A DNA stretch of 41,300 bases from Mycobacteriaceae bacterium (lineage in GTDB: Bacteria; Actinomycetota; Actinomycetes; Mycobacteriales; Mycobacteriaceae), in contig JAPOHV010000002.1 in NCBI GenBank assembly GCA_029979305.1, positions 1 to 41,300 on the forward strand, given 5' to 3'. This document shows positions 1-10,211 of the stretch, piece after piece. Position 1 is the first letter of the stretch. The number at the start of each line of letters is the position of its first letter. A program made the position numbers and the translations under genes. The notes beneath the pieces are model-generated. The model had not been told where the DNA came from. It worked only from the letters and a program-made list of their open reading frames with translations, and did no database searches.

Positions 1-1
1 A

Positions 2-2137
2 CTGGCAGACAACGGAATCATGTACTCGCAGTGGCACACCACGGCGCTGTGCTCGCCCACCCGGTCCTGTTTCCTGACCGGCCGCAGCCAGCACGTCAAC
101 CGTTCCGGCTCGATCACGGAGGGCTCCAACGGATTTCCCGGGATGGCCGCGCGGCTGCCCGCCCAGTGCGCGACGATCGGACAGGTGCTGCAGGACAACG
201 GCTACAGCACGTTCTGGATCGGAAAGAACCACAACGTGCCCGAGGAGGACGTCTCCAGCGGCGGCAGTAAGTCGGAGTGGCCGCTGCAGAAGGGCTTCGA
301 CCGGTTCTACGGGTTCCTCGGCGGGGAGACCAACCAGTGGTTCCCCGACCTGGTCGAGGACAACCGGTTCGTCGAGCAGCCCTACGGGCCCGGTGAGGGC
401 TACCACCTGTCCAAAGACCTGACCGACAACGCGATCCGGATGCTGCGCGACCAGAAGGCGACCAACCCCTCCAAGCCCTGGTACATGTGGTTCTGCCCGG
501 GCGCCAACCACGCTCCGCACCACGCCCCGCAGGAGTACATCGACAAGTACAAGGGCCGCTTCGACGACGGCTATGAGGCCTATCGCGAGTGGGTGCTTCC
601 CCGGATGATCGAGAAGGGTGTGCTGCCCAAAGACACCAAGCTCACCCCGATCAACCCGCTGCCCGCCGACGTCGCAGCTGCCAATGATGCGGTGCGGCCG
701 TGGAATTCGCTCAACGATGACGAGAAGAAGCTGTTCGCCAAGATGGCCGAGGTATATGCCGGGTTCTCGGAGTACACCGACGCCCAGGTCGGCCGGATCG
801 TCGACTATCTGGACCAGACCGGTCAGTTGGAGAACACCATAATCTTCTACTGCGCCGACAACGGCGCGTCCGGCGAGGGTTCGCCGAACGGCTCGGTGAA
901 TGAGAACAAGTTTTTCAACGGATATCCCGACGAGCTGTCGGAGAACATGAAATACCTTGCCACCCTGGGCAGCCCGGATACCTACAACCACTATCCGACG
1001 GGTTGGGCGACGGCGTTCTCGACGCCGTTCCAGATGTTCAAGCGCTACGCGCAGTTCGCCGGCGGCACCTGCGATCCGATGGTGATCTCCTGGCCCAAGG
1101 GCATCAAGGCCAGAGGCGAGGTGCGGGATCAGTACCATCACGCCACCGACGTCGCCGCCACGGTCCTCGACGTCGCCGGACTGGAGATGCCCAAGGAGTA
1201 CAAGGGCATCAAGCAGTACCCGCTTAACGGCGTGTCCATGCGCTACAGCTTCGACGCCAAGGACGCCCCGACCACCCGCAAGCGGCAGTACTACGCGATG
1301 CTGGGCACCCGCGGTATCTGGCAGGACGGCTGGAAGGCGGCGGCACTGCACGCGCCGTTGAGCAACAAGGGCAATTTCGATGCCGACCGCTGGGAGCTCT
1401 ACCACGTCGCCGAGGATCGTTCCGAGTCCACCAACGTCGCCGAGCAGAATCCCGACAAACTCAAGGAACTGATCGACGCCTGGTTCGAGGAGGCCAGGGA
1501 CAACTTCGTGCTTCCCCTCGACGACCGCTCGGCCGTCGAACAGGCCGGGACCCCGCGGCCGCAGTCCGAACCGCCGCGGGACCGCTACCTCTACTTCCCC
1601 GACACCGCTCCGGTGCCCGAAGGCGTGGCGGTCAGCGTCCGCGGGCGCTCCTACAAGATCGTGGCCAACGTGGAACTGCAGACCGACGCCGACGGGGTGA
1701 TCTTCGCCCACGGCTCCCGGTTCGGCGGGCACACCATGTTCATCAAGGGCGGACAGCTGCACTACGTCTACAACTTCCTGGGCATCAAGCCCGAGCAGGA
1801 CTTCGCTTCGCCACCGCTGTCGCCCGGAAAGCACACGCTGGGAATGGAATTCAAGCGGGAACGGGCAGGCGAGCACGGTGAGTCGCTGGGAACCACGACG
1901 CTCTATGTGGACGGCAAAGCCGTGGCGGACGGCCCGATGCGCGCGCAGATCGGCAAGTTCACACTGGCCGGCGACGGCTTGTGCGTGGGGTATGACAGCG
2001 GCGACAACGTCTCTGCGCAGTACAAGAATCCGGGCAAGTTCACCGGCGGCACCATCCAGGGTGTCGCTTTCGACGTGAGCGAAAAGGCCTACGTGGACCT
2101 GAATCGGGACGCGGAGGCCGCATTCGCCACCGACTGA
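2..2137 (+). CDS. Arylsulfatase, AtsA/AtsD-like (5' end cut by window)
   Basis: Type I sulfatase that would hydrolyse sulfate esters with a formylglycine made from the Cys of the C-x-P-x-R motif. That motif is seen as CSPTRS about 17 residues into the visible protein, followed by the usual LTGR segment. Further family marks are GKNHN, the ANHAPHHAP stretch, and CADNGASGEG, which carries the Asp-Asn metal ligands. The frame is open upstream of the ATG at 20 (LADNGI precedes it), so the true start lies outside the window. 711 residues are visible, and about 75 more would match the ~790-residue mycobacterial AtsA/AtsD proteins. The C-terminal 150-200 residues beyond the catalytic fold look like the beta-rich extension of these long sulfatases. 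It ends 19 bp before tesA. A link to the lipid locus is possible but nothing here shows it. Natural substrate unknown. Confidence 0.9.
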   Translation: MADNGIMYSQWHTTALCSPTRSCFLTGRSQHVNRSGSITEGSNGFPGMAARLPAQCATIGQVLQDNGYSTFWIGKNHNVPEEDVSSGGSKSEWPLQKGFDRFYGFLGGETNQWFPDLVEDNRFVEQPYGPGEGYHLSKDLTDNAIRMLRDQKATNPSKPWYMWFCPGANHAPHHAPQEYIDKYKGRFDDGYEAYREWVLPRMIEKGVLPKDTKLTPINPLPADVAAANDAVRPWNSLNDDEKKLFAKMAEVYAGFSEYTDAQVGRIVDYLDQTGQLENTIIFYCADNGASGEGSPNGSVNENKFFNGYPDELSENMKYLATLGSPDTYNHYPTGWATAFSTPFQMFKRYAQFAGGTCDPMVISWPKGIKARGEVRDQYHHATDVAATVLDVAGLEMPKEYKGIKQYPLNGVSMRYSFDAKDAPTTRKRQYYAMLGTRGIWQDGWKAAALHAPLSNKGNFDADRWELYHVAEDRSESTNVAEQNPDKLKELIDAWFEEARDNFVLPLDDRSAVEQAGTPRPQSEPPRDRYLYFPDTAPVPEGVAVSVRGRSYKIVANVELQTDADGVIFAHGSRFGGHTMFIKGGQLHYVYNFLGIKPEQDFASPPLSPGKHTLGMEFKRERAGEHGESLGTTTLYVDGKAVADGPMRAQIGKFTLAGDGLCVGYDSGDNVSAQYKNPGKFTGGTIQGVAFDVSEKAYVDLNRDAEAAFATD

Positions 2138-2144
2138 GCGGCGG

Positions 2145-2150
2145 TAACCT
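2145..2150 (+). promoter_or_regulatory. tesA: Possible -10 box for leaderless tesA transcript
   Basis: TAACCT fits the mycobacterial TANNNT -10 consensus and lies 6 nt before the GTG start of tesA, the spacing expected for a leaderless transcript. No ribosome binding site is visible in the 19-bp gap. No convincing -35 box was seen, since that position falls inside the sulfatase coding sequence. Confidence 0.45.
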
Positions 2151-2156
2151 AGGTCG

Positions 2157-2858
2157 GTGCCTGGTGAAACGACGCTGTACATCTTCCCGCATGCAGGCGG
2201 GTCGCCGAAGTACTACGTGCCGTTCGCCAAGGCGTTCACGGCCGACATCAAGCGCGTCGCGGTGCAGTACCCGGGCAAGGGCGGTACCCACGACCTCACG
2301 TCGTTCTCCAGTGTTCCCGATCTCGCCGACCGCGTGGTCAAGCTGCTGCCGGCCCAACCGGACGGGAAGGTCGCGTTCTTCGGCCACAGCATGGGGGGAC
2401 TGGTGGCCTTCGAGGTCGCCCGCCGGTTCGAGCGGGCCGGCCGCCCCATCGAGGTGCTGTTCGTGTCGGCCTCGGCGGCCCCGGGCGGGATCGCCGAGGA
2501 GTACATCCCCGAGACAGACCGCGGGCTGCTCGAGGCGGTGGCCGAGATGACCGGGGTGAACCCGGAGTTCCTGGAGAACGAGGAATTCGCGGCGCGGATC
2601 CTGCCCACGCTGCGCGGCTTCAAGGCGATCATGGACTACGACTGCGAACCCGACGCCGCGCTGTCGAGCCCGATCGTGGCCTACCGGGGCGACGAGGACC
2701 CGGTGGCGACCGCCGAACGGGTGATGCCCTGGTCGAAGCGGACGACCGGCGACTTCACCGTGCGGACCTTCCCCGGCCACCACTTTTACGTCAACGACAA
2801 CCTGCCCGGCCTCGTCGCCGACGTCGAGGCCAAACTCCGGGAGTACGCCGGCAGCTGA
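2157..2858 (+). CDS. tesA: TesA-type (type II) thioesterase
   Basis: Alpha/beta-hydrolase thioesterase that acts in trans on polyketide synthases, releasing products or clearing stalled chains; M. tuberculosis TesA is needed for DIM and phenolic glycolipid synthesis and interacts with PpsE. The 233-residue protein has the type II entry motif FPHAGG near residue 10, the nucleophile elbow GHSMGG with Ser78, an Asp in GDEDPVAT (around residue 179-181) and a His in FPGHHFY (His209, aligned with TesA FPGDHF). The GTG start gives a short N-terminus compared with the 261-residue M. tuberculosis protein, but no in-frame upstream start is evident before the sulfatase stop. It sits just upstream of a fadD26-type FAAL, the same order as in the DIM locus, which supports the symbol. 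It may be transcribed from its own leaderless promoter. Confidence 0.93.
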   Translation: MPGETTLYIFPHAGGSPKYYVPFAKAFTADIKRVAVQYPGKGGTHDLTSFSSVPDLADRVVKLLPAQPDGKVAFFGHSMGGLVAFEVARRFERAGRPIEVLFVSASAAPGGIAEEYIPETDRGLLEAVAEMTGVNPEFLENEEFAARILPTLRGFKAIMDYDCEPDAALSSPIVAYRGDEDPVATAERVMPWSKRTTGDFTVRTFPGHHFYVNDNLPGLVADVEAKLREYAGS

Positions 2859-3014
2859 TCTGCCGTTTTCCGCATTAAGGTTTTTACCCGGATTGTGTTA
2901 AGCTTCCTCTCAGGAATGCAGGTGCGGGTGCGTTAGTTGGCCCAAAAGTTTGTTAGCCTTCCAAGCCGAGCAGGCATGGCTGCGGGGGCTCACAATAGCG
3001 ATGGCGGAGAAATT
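2859..3014 (+). promoter_or_regulatory. Probable promoter region of the PKS operon
   Basis: This 156-bp gap is clearly richer in A/T than its surroundings and precedes the ~32.6-kb gene array. Two hexamers fit the TANNNT -10 pattern: TAAGCT at 2899-2904 (with a weak TTAAGG 18 nt upstream) and TAGCCT at 2954-2959. Neither can be chosen from sequence alone. The equivalent region upstream of fadD26 drives the DIM operon in M. tuberculosis. No gene is seen in it. Confidence 0.4.
3006..3010 (+). promoter_or_regulatory. Ribosome binding site of FAAL1
   Basis: GGAGA lies 4 nt before the ATG at 3015 and decides the start of FAAL1 against the TTG at 2937 used by the ORF track. Confidence 0.6.
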
Positions 3015-4724
3015 ATGTTGTCTATTCCTGAACTTCTGAAACTCAGGGCTGACGAGCGGCCGGATTACGTTGCCTACCGGTTCATCGACTACGACGTCGA
3101 CCCCGCCGGATTCGTGGAGACCTACACCTGGCAACAGCTCTACCAGCGTGTTCAGGCCGTCGCCGCGCAGCTGGCCCAGAGCGGGTCGCCGGGAGACCGC
3201 GCCGCGGTCCTGGCGCCGCAGAGCATGGACTACATCGTCGCCTTCCTGGGCGCCCTGCACGCCGGATTCATCGCGGTCCCGCTGCCGGTGCCGGCGCCCG
3301 GCGGACTCGACGAGCGGGTCGTGGGCGCGCTGCGCGACTCCGCGCCGACGGTGATCTTGACCACGACGGGATCGGTCCACGACGTCATGCCCTACGCCGG
3401 CGCCGACGTCACGGTGATCGAAGTCGACGCGCTGGAGCCGGTGTCCGAGCCCGTTCCGCTCGCGCCGCCGTCGAAGATCGCCTACCTGCAGTACACCTCC
3501 GGCTCGACCCGGCAGCCCGCGGGCGTCGCGCTGACCTATAAGAACGTCATCACCAACATCAACCAGATCACCTCCGATTACGCCTCCCACGTCGGCGGCG
3601 AGGCTCCCGAGAAGTTCACGCTGGTCTCCTGGCTGCCGTTCTACCACGACATGGGACTGGTCATCGGCGTGCTGGGACCGGTGGTGGCGGACCGTCCGGC
3701 GGTGCTGATGAGCCCGATGGCCTTCCTGCTCAAGCCGGCCCGCTGGGTCCAGCAGCTGGCCATGAACGAGGGCACCTTCAGCGCCGCACCGAATTTCGGA
3801 TACGAACTGGCCGCCCGCCGTACCTCCGACGCCGATATGGAAGGGCTCAGCCTCAGCGACTGCCTCGGCCTGATCAGCGGTGCCGAGCGGGTCCACCCCA
3901 GCACGCTGCACCGTTTCAACGACCGCTTCGGGCAGTTCGGCCTGGCGCCGGAGACGTTGCGGTCGTCCTACGGCCTGGCCGAGGCCACCGTGTACGTGGT
4001 GACCTCACCGGGGGACCGGACTCCGAACGAGGTGCGCTTCGATTCCGAGAAGCTGGCGGCCGGCCATGCCGAGGTGTGTGCCGCGGGCGGCTCGGTGCTG
4101 GTGGGCTGCGGTTCGCCGCGCTCCTGCGACCTGCGGATCGTCGATCCGGAGACGCTGATCGAGAAGTCGGCCGGCGAGCTGGGCGAGATCTGGGTCCGTG
4201 GCGACCAGGTGGCCACCGGCTACTGGCACAACCCCGAGCTGACCGCCAAGACCTTCGGCGGCCAGCTGGCGGTTGCCCCGGAGGGCACACCGAAGGGGCC
4301 CTGGCTGCGCACCGGCGACCTCGGCGTCGTCTTCGAGGGCGAGGTGTTCATCATCGGGCGGATCAAGGATCTGCTGATCGTCGACGGGCGCAACCACTAT
4401 CCCGAAGACATCGAGTTCACCATCTCCGAACTCACCGCGGGCCGGGTGGCAGCGGTGTCCGTCGAGGAGGGCACCACCGAGAAGCTGGTTGCGGTCGCGG
4501 AGATCAAGCATCCCAGTGGCACGCCCGAGGAGGCGGCCGAGAAGATTCGCGACCTCAAGCGGCGGGTCGGTGCGGCGGTCCGCAGCGTGCACGGGGTGCG
4601 GGTGGCAGATCTGGTGTTGGTGGGGCAGGGCTCGCTTCCCATCACTACCAGCGGCAAGATCCGGCGAGCGGCGACTGGCGAGCAGTATCGGCTAGGGAAG
4701 TTCGGCCGGCTGGACACTCCGTGA
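3015..4724 (+). CDS. fadD26: Fatty acyl-AMP ligase FAAL1 (FadD26-like)
   Basis: Fatty acyl-AMP ligase that activates a long-chain fatty acid as its adenylate and passes it to an ACP, not to CoA. 569 residues from the ATG at 3015. Residues seen: YTSGSTRQPAG (160-170), FYHDMGL (209-215, typical of FAALs), SSYGLAEA (317-324, with the usual Tyr), the FAAL-type stretch RFDSEKLAAG around 341-350 that corresponds to the FAAL insertion, RTGDLG (432-437), a KDLLIVDGRNHYPEDIE block at 451-467 and ITTSGK (543-548). The whole chain resembles FadD26. The ORF-track start at 2937 adds 26 residues that do not look like the family N-terminus, so ATG 3015 is preferred. The stop overlaps the PKS1 start (GTGA), so the partner ACP at the PKS1 N-terminus should be made in step with it. 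Confidence 0.93.
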   Translation: MLSIPELLKLRADERPDYVAYRFIDYDVDPAGFVETYTWQQLYQRVQAVAAQLAQSGSPGDRAAVLAPQSMDYIVAFLGALHAGFIAVPLPVPAPGGLDERVVGALRDSAPTVILTTTGSVHDVMPYAGADVTVIEVDALEPVSEPVPLAPPSKIAYLQYTSGSTRQPAGVALTYKNVITNINQITSDYASHVGGEAPEKFTLVSWLPFYHDMGLVIGVLGPVVADRPAVLMSPMAFLLKPARWVQQLAMNEGTFSAAPNFGYELAARRTSDADMEGLSLSDCLGLISGAERVHPSTLHRFNDRFGQFGLAPETLRSSYGLAEATVYVVTSPGDRTPNEVRFDSEKLAAGHAEVCAAGGSVLVGCGSPRSCDLRIVDPETLIEKSAGELGEIWVRGDQVATGYWHNPELTAKTFGGQLAVAPEGTPKGPWLRTGDLGVVFEGEVFIIGRIKDLLIVDGRNHYPEDIEFTISELTAGRVAAVSVEEGTTEKLVAVAEIKHPSGTPEEAAEKIRDLKRRVGAAVRSVHGVRVADLVLVGQGSLPITTSGKIRRAATGEQYRLGKFGRLDTP

Positions 4725-7700
4725 CGCCAGGGCTGGACGAGGACGGCCTGAGGGACTGGCTGGTCGACTACCTGGTCAATATCGTCGGGCTCAGCCCCGG
4801 CGAAATCGACTGCGACGCAATGCTCAACGACCTCGCCGTCGGATCAGCCGATGCGGTGGTGCTGACCGGCGAGCTCTCCGAGTTGCTCGGACGGCCGGTC
4901 TCGCCGGTGGATTTCTGGCAGTACCCGACGGTCAACATGCTGGCCAAGTATCTGACCGGCGGCGAGGTGGAACCGCTCTGGGTGCCCGAGACGCCGGGCG
5001 GCGCCGCCGGCGTCTCCGGGGAGCGTGAGCCGATCGCGGTCATCGGCGTCGGCTGCCGTTTCCCCGGTGGCGTATCCGGCCCGGATGCGTTGTGGGACTT
5101 CATGGTTGAGCAGCGATCCGGGGTCGGGGAGGTCCCACCGGAGCGCTGGGAGGTCTTCGAGGGCGGCTCGGCGCCGGAGTCGGCGGCCTTGGCCGAGACG
5201 ACCCGCTGGGGCGGTTTCCTCGACGATATCGCCGGATTCGACGCCGAATTCTTCGAGATCGCCGCCGGCGAGGCCGACAAGATGGATCCGCAGCAGCGGC
5301 TGCTGCTCGAGGTGGCGCAGGAGGCCCTCGACCACGCCGGCATCCAGAGCCAGTCGCTGCGGCACACCCAGACCGGCGTCTTCGCCGGCGCCTGCCTGGG
5401 CGAGTACGGGTACATGTCCGGCGCGGACCTGTCGGCGGTGGACGCCTGGTCGGGAACCGGTGGGGCGCTGAGCATCATCGCCAACCGGCTCTCCTACTTC
5501 TTCGACCTGCGCGGCCCGTCGGTGACGGTCGACACCGCCTGCTCGTCGTCGCTGGTGGCGGTGCACCTGGCGTGTCAGAGCCTGCGCTCGGGAGAGTCCG
5601 ATATGGCGCTGGCGGCCGGCGTCAACGTGCTGCTGACCCCGGCGCCGACACGCAGTTTCGATGTGGCCGACGTGATGTCGCGCTCCGGGGCGTGCCATGC
5701 GTTCGACGCCGCGGCCGATGGGTTCGTGCGCGCCGAGGGCGCCGGCGTCGTGGTACTCAAGCGGCTGTCCGATGCGGTGCGCGACGGCGACCGGGTGCTG
5801 GCGGTGGTGCGGGGGTCCGCGGTCAACCAGGATGGCCGCTCCAACGGTCTGATGGCGCCCAACCCGGCTGCGCAGATGGCGGTGCTGCGGTCGGCCTACG
5901 TCGATGCCGGTGTCGATGTGCGCGAGGTCGACTATGTCGAGGCCCACGGCACCGGGACGCTGCTGGGCGATCCGATCGAGGCGCGAGCGCTGGGGTCGGT
6001 GCTGGGCCGCGGCCGCGGCGTCGACGAGCCGCTGCTGATCGGTTCGGTGAAGTCAAATCTCGGCCACATGGAGGCCGCGGCGGGGGTTGCCGGTCTGGCC
6101 AAGGCTGTGTTGGCCGTCAAGCACGGATCGATTCCGGCGACGGTGGGCTACGAGAACCCCAACCCGCACATCCAGTTCGACAGCCTTCGCCTCAAAGTTG
6201 TTGATAAGCACACTGATTGGCCGGAAACCGGTCGTCCCCGCCGGGCCGGTGTGTCGTCGTTCGGCTTCGGCGGCACCAACGCACACGTCGTGGTCGAGCA
6301 GGCGCCGGATCCGGCGCCGGCGGCTGCGGAGCCCGCCGCCCCCGCGGCGGTCACCACCCTGGTGGTTTCGGGCAAGACCCCGGAGCGGGTGGCCTCGATG
6401 GCCGGGATGCTCGCGCAGTGGCTGCAGGCCGACGGCGCGGAGGTGTCACTGGACGACCTGGCGCACACGCTCAATCACCACCGCGGCGGGTACCGGGCGT
6501 TCGCCACGGTGTGCGCGCGGAACCGCGCCGAGGCGGTGGCCGGGCTGGCTGCGCTGGCCGCCGGGCAGAGCGCCCCGGGTGTGGTCGGCGCCCATCGTGG
6601 TCCGTGCCGGTCGGGCACGGTGTTCGTCTACTCGGGTCAGGGCTCGCAGTGGGCGGGCATGGGACGCCGACTGCTGGCCGACGAGCCGGCGTTCGCCGCC
6701 GCCGTCGACGAGTTGGAACCGGCGTTCGTCGAGCAGGTCGGCTTCTCGCTGCGCGAGATCCTGGCCTCCGGTGAGTCGATCACCGGTATCGACCGCATCC
6801 AGCCCGTCCTGGTGGGGATGCAACTTGCGCTGACCGAGTTGTGGCGCGGCTACGGCGTGCACCCCGATGCCGTGATCGGCCACTCCATGGGCGAGGTGAC
6901 CGCGGCGGTGGTCGCCGGCGCACTGACCCCCGCCGAGGGCCTGCGCGTCATCGCCACCCGGTCCCGGCTGATGACCCGGCTGTCCGGGCAGGGCGCCATG
7001 GCGCTGCTGGAACTTCGCAGCGACGCCGCCGCGGAACTGCTGGCCGACTACCCGGATGTGAGCGTCGCCGTCGAGGCCTCGCCGCGGCAGGTCGTCATCG
7101 CCGGGCCGCCCGATCAGGTGGACGCGGTGATCGCCGTGGTGGCCGCCCAGGATCGGCTGGCCCGCCGTGTCGAGGTGGACGTGGCCTCGCATCACGCGAT
7201 CATCGATCCGATCCTGGCGGACCTGAAGGCCGAACTGGCCGACCTGAACCCGCAGCCGCCGAGCCTGCCGGTGTTCGTCACCACCGGCGGGCGGGAGCGC
7301 AGTGACAGTCCGGTCTTCGACGCCGACCACTGGGTGGCCAACCTGCGCAACCCGGTGAAATTCGCCGACGCGGTGGCCGCGGCCGGCGCGGAGAACGCGA
7401 TCTTCATCGAGGTCAGCCCGAACCCCGTCGTCACCTACGCCGTCGACGACACGCTGACCGACATCCACCACCACACGCTGGGCACGCTGGCCCGCGACAC
7501 CGACGACACGCTGACCTTCCACACCAACCTCAACGCGACCCACACCAGCCGCCCGCCGGACACCCCGCACGCCCCCGAACCGCACGTGCCGATCCCCACC
7601 GCGCCGTGGCACCACACCCACCACTGGATCCCGGCGCCGCCGCGGCGCACCAGTGCGGCCTCGGCGCCCGCGCCCGGCACCCTGCTGGGCGCGCACACCC

Positions 7701-10156
7701 CGCTGGCCGGGGCGATGGCCGGGCATCTGTGGCAGGCCGAGTTGCTGCCCCGGTCCAAGCCGTACCCCGGCAGCCGCCGCATCGCCGGCGTCGAGGTCGT
7801 CCCGCCGTCGGTCCTGCTCCGGACCCTGACCGCCGCCGCTGCCGAATCCGGCGGAACCGGTGTCGAGGACGTCCGTTTCGACAGCCCCGTCACCGTCGAC
7901 CAGCCGCGGCTGGTCCAGGTGTTCACCGACGGCGCGACGGTGACGGTCTCCTCGGCCGCCGCCTCCGACGCCGAACCGCACTGGATCCGCAACGCGACCG
8001 CCCGCGTCTCGGCTGAGCCGCTGGGCGCGCCCGCCGAACCTGCCGCAGCCGCGGCCGTTGCCCTCGATCCATCCACCATCGAGCAGTTTCACAGCTCCTG
8101 GGGCGTCGAGGGCCAGGCCTTCGAGTGGTCCGTCGACGCTCACGAGACCATGCCCGGCCGGTTGCGCACCGACGTTGCGCTGCAACAGGATTCGGCTTCG
8201 TCAAGGACGGCGGCCCTGCTCGACGCTGCAATGGACCTGGCCCGCCTGGCCGGCACCTCCGAGGCCGGGGTGATGCTGCCGATCGCAGCCGACGCCGTCG
8301 CGCTGTCCGCCGAGGTCGCCGCGGAGCCCCGCGGCGTGGTGGACGTGCGGACCCGCAGCGCCGGGGACGGCGAACTGGTCGTCGACATCTCGGTCCACAA
8401 TGCCGAGCGCAGCAGCTGCGCCGAGATTCGCGGGCTGCGGTTCAAGTCGGTGCAGTCCAGCGCCGCGCTGGCCCCGGCCGCCGGCCCCGGCACGGTGGCC
8501 CACACCATCGACTGGCAGCCGTGGGAGCGCGACACCGCACCCGCCGCGCCCGCGTCGGCCGTCGTGATCGGTGACAGCGCCGCCGCCCGGGCGCTGCGTG
8601 ACGGGCTGGCCGGCCTCGGCCACCCCGCCGGCGGCCTCGCCGACGCCCGTTACGTCGTCTACGTCGCCGACCCGGACACCACCGGCGCCGACGTCGACGC
8701 CGCCGCCGCACTCATCTGCGACGCGGGTGGGGTCGTGGCAGGACTCGCCGAGCGCGACGCCCGCACCCCGGCCACCCTGTGGATCGTCACCCAGGGCGTC
8801 TACGAAGCACGCTCCGAAGCCGCGCTGCGGCAAAGCCCGCTGTGGGCGCTCGGCGGTGTGATCGGCGCCGAGCAGCCCCAGCTGTGGGGCGGGCTGGTGG
8901 ACATCGCTCCCGACGCCGACGCCGCGGACTGCGCGGCGGCGCTGTCGGCGATCCTGCACACCCCCGCCAAGGGCACGGTGCTGCTGCGCGACGGCGCGCT
9001 GCTGAAGTCGGGCCTGGCGCCGCTGTCCGGTGAGGCCGTGCGGCAGCCGTTGCGCTGCCGGCCCGACGCGGCCTACCTGGTCACCGGCGGGCTGGGTGAC
9101 CTCGGTCTGCTGACCGCCGGCTGGCTCGCCGAACGCGGCGCCCGCCACCTGGTGCTGCTGGGCCGGACCAGACTGGACCTCAGTGACGGACACCGGGTCG
9201 CGGCGATCCGGGCGCTGGAACGCGGCGGCGTGTCGGTGGAGACCGCGGCCATCGACATCGGTTCGGCGGAGGAGCTGCGTGCGCTGCTCGACCGGCGCGA
9301 GGCCGAGTCCGCACCACCGATCCGCGGCGTGGTGCACGCCGCCGGCGTGACCGAGGGCCAGCTGCTCACCGATCTCGAACCCGACCGGGTGCTGCGCACC
9401 GTGTGGCCCAAGATCGCCGGCGCCCACGTGCTCAACGACGCCTTCCCGCCGGGCCGGCTGGACTTCCTGTACTTCATCGCGTCGGCCGGGTCGGTGTTCG
9501 GCGTCCCCGGACAGGCCGCCTACGCATCGGGCAACGCCTACCTCGACGCACTGGCCAGGGCCCGGCACCGCGACGGCGACAACACCATCAGCCTGGACTG
9601 GGTGGCCTGGGAGGGGCTCGGACTGGGTAAGGACGCCCAGGTCGTCGTCGACGAACTCGAGCGGGTGGGATCCCGGCCGATCAATCCCGCCGAAGCCGCC
9701 GCCGCATGGGAATACGTCACCCGGTTCGACATCGGCCAGGTGGTGATGGCGCCGCTGCTGGCCGGCGCGGCCGATGTGAAGTCCCAGCAGGCCGAGCTGC
9801 CGACGGTGGACTGGTCGCATCTGTCCGACGACGAACTGCGCGACGCACTGCGCAAGGGTGTCCGGGCGATCCTGGCTTCCGAACTGCGTATCGGCGAGGA
9901 CCAGCTGGAACTGGATCTCCCGTTCGCCGAGATGGGCCTCAACTCGGTGATGGCGATCTCGATCCGTCGGCAGATGGAGCAATTCGTGGGCATCGAACTC
10001 TCAGCGACGATGCTGTTCAACCACCCCACCATCGCAGCCTTCGCCGGCTACCTCGCCACCCGGCTGCGGCCGGACTCCGTGACCGCCGACACCGCTGACG
10101 ACGACTCCGCGGGAAGCGTGCTGGACTCGCTCTTCGACACCGTTGAGGCGACCTAG
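4721..10156 (+). CDS. ppsA: PKS1: PpsA-like loading/extension PKS, ACP-KS-AT-(DH degenerate)-KR-ACP
   Basis: Type I modular PKS of 1811 residues. It accepts the fatty acyl group from FAAL1 and performs one extension with ketoreduction. Order: loading ACP 10-85 (Ser42 in VGSADAV); KS 102-525 (Cys274, His409, His449); AT 632-910 (GHSMGE Ser722, VASH 821-824); DH-like region 975-1250; KR 1260-1660 (TGGLGDLG, Tyr1601, Asn1605); ACP 1705-1785 (Ser1742 in GLNSV); tail [14 protein letters not shown]. In the DH-like region Arg1019 replaces the His of HxxxGxxxxP and Asp1172 replaces the last residue of DxxxQ/H, so dehydration is unlikely and the expected product is a beta-hydroxyacyl chain, as for PpsA. 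The GTG start at 4721 overlaps the FAAL1 stop; the ORF-track start at 4076 lies inside FAAL1 and is rejected. The AT shares a nearly identical block with PKS3. Confidence 0.93.
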   Translation: MTPGLDEDGLRDWLVDYLVNIVGLSPGEIDCDAMLNDLAVGSADAVVLTGELSELLGRPVSPVDFWQYPTVNMLAKYLTGGEVEPLWVPETPGGAAGVSGEREPIAVIGVGCRFPGGVSGPDALWDFMVEQRSGVGEVPPERWEVFEGGSAPESAALAETTRWGGFLDDIAGFDAEFFEIAAGEADKMDPQQRLLLEVAQEALDHAGIQSQSLRHTQTGVFAGACLGEYGYMSGADLSAVDAWSGTGGALSIIANRLSYFFDLRGPSVTVDTACSSSLVAVHLACQSLRSGESDMALAAGVNVLLTPAPTRSFDVADVMSRSGACHAFDAAADGFVRAEGAGVVVLKRLSDAVRDGDRVLAVVRGSAVNQDGRSNGLMAPNPAAQMAVLRSAYVDAGVDVREVDYVEAHGTGTLLGDPIEARALGSVLGRGRGVDEPLLIGSVKSNLGHMEAAAGVAGLAKAVLAVKHGSIPATVGYENPNPHIQFDSLRLKVVDKHTDWPETGRPRRAGVSSFGFGGTNAHVVVEQAPDPAPAAAEPAAPAAVTTLVVSGKTPERVASMAGMLAQWLQADGAEVSLDDLAHTLNHHRGGYRAFATVCARNRAEAVAGLAALAAGQSAPGVVGAHRGPCRSGTVFVYSGQGSQWAGMGRRLLADEPAFAAAVDELEPAFVEQVGFSLREILASGESITGIDRIQPVLVGMQLALTELWRGYGVHPDAVIGHSMGEVTAAVVAGALTPAEGLRVIATRSRLMTRLSGQGAMALLELRSDAAAELLADYPDVSVAVEASPRQVVIAGPPDQVDAVIAVVAAQDRLARRVEVDVASHHAIIDPILADLKAELADLNPQPPSLPVFVTTGGRERSDSPVFDADHWVANLRNPVKFADAVAAAGAENAIFIEVSPNPVVTYAVDDTLTDIHHHTLGTLARDTDDTLTFHTNLNATHTSRPPDTPHAPEPHVPIPTAPWHHTHHWIPAPPRRTSAASAPAPGTLLGAHTPLAGAMAGHLWQAELLPRSKPYPGSRRIAGVEVVPPSVLLRTLTAAAAESGGTGVEDVRFDSPVTVDQPRLVQVFTDGATVTVSSAAASDAEPHWIRNATARVSAEPLGAPAEPAAAAAVALDPSTIEQFHSSWGVEGQAFEWSVDAHETMPGRLRTDVALQQDSASSRTAALLDAAMDLARLAGTSEAGVMLPIAADAVALSAEVAAEPRGVVDVRTRSAGDGELVVDISVHNAERSSCAEIRGLRFKSVQSSAALAPAAGPGTVAHTIDWQPWERDTAPAAPASAVVIGDSAAARALRDGLAGLGHPAGGLADARYVVYVADPDTTGADVDAAAALICDAGGVVAGLAERDARTPATLWIVTQGVYEARSEAALRQSPLWALGGVIGAEQPQLWGGLVDIAPDADAADCAAALSAILHTPAKGTVLLRDGALLKSGLAPLSGEAVRQPLRCRPDAAYLVTGGLGDLGLLTAGWLAERGARHLVLLGRTRLDLSDGHRVAAIRALERGGVSVETAAIDIGSAEELRALLDRREAESAPPIRGVVHAAGVTEGQLLTDLEPDRVLRTVWPKIAGAHVLNDAFPPGRLDFLYFIASAGSVFGVPGQAAYASGNAYLDALARARHRDGDNTISLDWVAWEGLGLGKDAQVVVDELERVGSRPINPAEAAAAWEYVTRFDIGQVVMAPLLAGAADVKSQQAELPTVDWSHLSDDELRDALRKGVRAILASELRIGEDQLELDLPFAEMGLNSVMAISIRRQMEQFVGIELSATMLFNHPTIAAFAGYLATRLRPDSVTADTADDDSAGSVLDSLFDTVEAT
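7079..7302 (+). repeat. AT-domain block nearly identical to 18834-19057
   Basis: This 224-bp stretch of the PKS1 AT matches 18834-19057 in the PKS3 AT with 5 mismatches by eye and no gap. Upstream the two genes diverge quickly at silent sites (tcgccgtcgaggcc against tggcagtggaggct). This suggests recent duplication or gene conversion. Confidence 0.85.
7643..8470 (+). other. Degenerate dehydratase-like domain in PKS1
   Basis: Residues 975-1250 of PKS1 align by eye with the DH-like region of PKS3. The first motif reads [10 protein letters not shown], with Arg1019 (codon 7775-7777) at the catalytic His position. The second motif reads DAAMD, with Asp1172 (codon 8234-8236) where Gln or His is usual. 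Both changes predict no dehydratase activity; a structural role between AT and KR is likely. Confidence 0.7.
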
Positions 10157-10211
10157 TTCCAGCTCGGTACCACTCGTCCCGCCCTGCCACCTGACCTGAA
10201 AGGATGCCGCG
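10157..10211 (+). promoter_or_regulatory. Largest gap in the PKS array, with RBS of FAAL2
   Basis: The 55-bp gap between PKS1 and FAAL2 is the only spacing above 19 bp between 3015 and 35592. It holds a strong Shine-Dalgarno sequence GAAAGGA (10198-10204), 7 nt before the ATG at 10212. No clear promoter was recognised. FAAL2 is therefore translated independently of PKS1, consistent with a second unit joined to the locus here. Confidence 0.6.

Noticed and set aside
20-2137. Arylsulfatase as a tailoring enzyme of the PKS lipid
   Set aside because: It is only adjacent; no sulfotransferase or other sign of a sulfated lipid is in the window, so no functional link is claimed.
2937-3014. TTG start of FAAL1 at 2937
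   Set aside because: The extra 26 residues are unlike FadD26 N-termini and ATG 3015 has GGAGA just upstream.
4076-4720. N-terminal extension of PKS1 in the ORF track
   Set aside because: It is the out-of-frame translation of FAAL1; the recognisable ACP begins right after GTG 4721, which overlaps the FAAL1 stop.
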